Below, piece after piece: positions 14,208 through 15,151 of a stretch of 15,151 bases of DNA (within the stretch, counting starts at the first letter, position 1; every line of letters starts with the position of its first letter). The notes below the pieces were generated by a model. The model was not told the DNA's origin. It searched no databases and worked only from the letters and a program-made list of their open reading frames with translations. Origin of the DNA: Roseburia sp. CAG:303 (GTDB lineage: Bacteria > Bacillota > Clostridia > Lachnospirales > Lachnospiraceae). A program made the translations under genes and the position numbers. Location of the stretch: NCBI GenBank assembly GCA_000437755.1, contig FR900156.1, positions 1 through 15,151 on the forward strand. The letters run 5' to 3'.

Positions 14208-14837
14208 TTATTTGATGAATCCAACCTGCTTACTGATGATCTCAATCTGTTCATCTTTCTTCTTGTTGTATTCCACTTTCTTCTCTTCAAAGTAGTTTTT
14301 TCCATAAGAATCAATGGATACAATCAAAGGACCGAATTCTTTTACGTGACAGTGCCACAGTGTCTCCGGCATTCCCAAATCCTTCCATTGTGCTTCCACA
14401 ATCTCTTCTACCTCAGCAGCTGCCACAACAGCATTTCCTGCAGGAAATACGCAATGGATTGCGCCGAAATCCTTGCAGGCTCTCTGCGTATTTTCCTTCA
14501 TACCACCCTTACCGACAATGACTCTGACCCCGGTGGCCTCTACAAATTCATACTCAAATTTTTCCATTCTCATGGAAGTCGTCGGACCTACAGATACCAT
14601 TTCGTATTTTTCATCTCCAAGCGGACGGATGATTGGTCCTGCATGAAAGATTGCCGCATCCTTAACATCTACAGGAATCTCTCTTCCTTCCTCTACAACA
14701 CGGCGGTGTGCCACGTCACGACAGGTCGTAATGTCACCTGTCAGATATACGATGTCACCAATATGAACATCTTTCAGATCCTCTGCGGATACGGGTGTGA
14801 ACAAAGTTTTCTTACCATCTTTTATTTCTACTGCCAT
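14208..14837 (-). CDS. ttdB: L(+)-tartrate dehydratase / class I fumarase, beta subunit
   Basis: This is the beta subunit of an oxygen-sensitive 4Fe-4S hydro-lyase that dehydrates L-tartrate to oxaloacetate, or hydrates fumarate to malate. The 209-residue length is typical. Motifs shared with tartrate dehydratase beta are YLTGDITTCRDVAHRR (about 31-46), AIFHAGPIIRPLG, EMVSVGPTTSMRMEKF, VIVGKGGM and HVKEFGPLIVSIDSYG. These resemble E. coli TtdB more closely than the fused fumarase C-terminus does, but the two activities cannot be separated by eye. GGAGAAA lies 6 nt before the ATG at 14837. It follows the alpha subunit gene by 20 nt. Confidence 0.9.
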   Translation of the reverse strand: MAVEIKDGKKTLFTPVSAEDLKDVHIGDIVYLTGDITTCRDVAHRRVVEEGREIPVDVKDAAIFHAGPIIRPLGDEKYEMVSVGPTTSMRMEKFEYEFVEATGVRVIVGKGGMKENTQRACKDFGAIHCVFPAGNAVVAAAEVEEIVEAQWKDLGMPETLWHCHVKEFGPLIVSIDSYGKNYFEEKKVEYNKKKDEQIEIISKQVGFIK

Positions 14838-14857
14838 TGTTATTTTCTCCTTCTGAA

Positions 14858-15151
14858 TTAGTTCTCTTCCTTGTATTCAAAACCGGTATGTGTGTCTACC
14901 GTAAAGTTCAGATCTTTATCAAAAATGATATGTCCTCTTCTGTGGCTCCAACATCCCACATTTACAGCAACACCAATCGCAGACGGATGACGTGCGGTAT
15001 TCTCGATATTGACCCCCATGACAGAGTAATTTCCACCCATGCCCTGCGGACCAAGACCAATGGCATTGATACCATCTTCCAACAGCTTCTCCATCTTGGC
15101 TGCCTTTTCATTATCATTATGAGAGCCTATTTGTCTCATCAGTGCTTTTTT
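14858..15151 (-). CDS. ttdA: L(+)-tartrate dehydratase / class I fumarase, alpha subunit (C-terminal part)
   Basis: The frame is open through the window edge, reading KKAL then MRQIGSHND, so only the last 97 residues or so of a roughly 280-300-residue subunit are present and the ATG at 15139 is internal. INAIGLGPQGMGGNYS and VNVGCWSHRRG are typical of the alpha subunit; the Cys in VGCWSHRR is in the position of a conserved cluster-region cysteine. It ends in TAA at 14858, 20 nt before the beta subunit, its obligate partner. Confidence 0.88.
   Translation of the reverse strand, partial: KKALMRQIGSHNDNEKAAKMEKLLEDGINAIGLGPQGMGGNYSVMGVNIENTARHPSAIGVAVNVGCWSHRRGHIIFDKDLNFTVDTHTGFEYKEEN

Noticed and set aside
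13422..14861. Long plus-strand frames (up to 246 codons) rich in Phe/Leu/Ile, opposite the SGNH and ttdB genes
   Set aside because: Their apparent hydrophobicity is the antisense of Lys/Glu-rich coding sequence. The minus-strand frames there match known families end to end.
1..15151. CRISPR arrays, tRNA or rRNA genes, insertion sequences, phage or defence genes
   Set aside because: I looked for regular spaced repeats, tRNA cloverleaf features (GGTTCRA arms), transposase motifs and terminal inverted repeats and saw none.

Overview
The window looks like a chromosomal segment of a gut-type anaerobic Firmicute, most likely Lachnospiraceae (Clostridium cluster XIVa). The grounds are moderate G+C, strong AGGAGG-type ribosome binding sites, cohesin/dockerin surface proteins with CxxC ribbon repeats ending in ELPATGH, and Clostridia-like versions of the metabolic enzymes. 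Every supportable gene is on the minus strand, so the window is read from right (15151) to left (1). The taxonomic call is inference.

From the right: the end of a two-subunit tartrate dehydratase/class I fumarase operon (alpha subunit cut by the window edge, then a complete beta subunit) is followed by an unusual SGNH-hydrolase-like protein. Next comes about 870 bp without an intact gene. It is A/T-rich at its right end and then holds a run of decayed minus-strand gene pieces: an aldo/keto reductase fragment joined in frame to a TetR-type regulator tail, an internally deleted PEPCK/HprK-like protein, and a short ABC-ATPase tail. A complete Nudix hydrolase follows.

The centre is a tightly packed six-gene polyamine operon (11186 down to 4388): arginine decarboxylase (speA), spermidine-synthase family protein (speE), carboxy(nor)spermidine dehydrogenase, carboxy(nor)spermidine decarboxylase (nspC), agmatine deiminase (aguA) and N-carbamoylputrescine amidase (aguB). 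Together they can turn arginine into agmatine, then putrescine, then spermidine by the aspartate-semialdehyde route. The SpeE-like protein is an extra: no S-adenosylmethionine decarboxylase gene is present to supply its usual donor. The operon is preceded by a near-consensus promoter and a leader of about 295 nt. This leader folds into several hairpins and ends in a strong intrinsic terminator about 30 nt before the speA start codon. I could not assign it to a known riboswitch class, and it is the best candidate here for an undescribed regulatory element.

Downstream of the polyamine operon, upp (uracil phosphoribosyltransferase) has its own promoter overlapping the end of aguB and its own terminator. 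Further left is a two-gene surface operon: a cohesin-domain protein with a C-terminal membrane anchor or sortase-like signal, and 19 nt later a large secreted protein with a dockerin right after its signal peptide (its C-terminus lies beyond position 1). The pair suggests a two-component complex on the cell surface, assembled by cohesin-dockerin binding.
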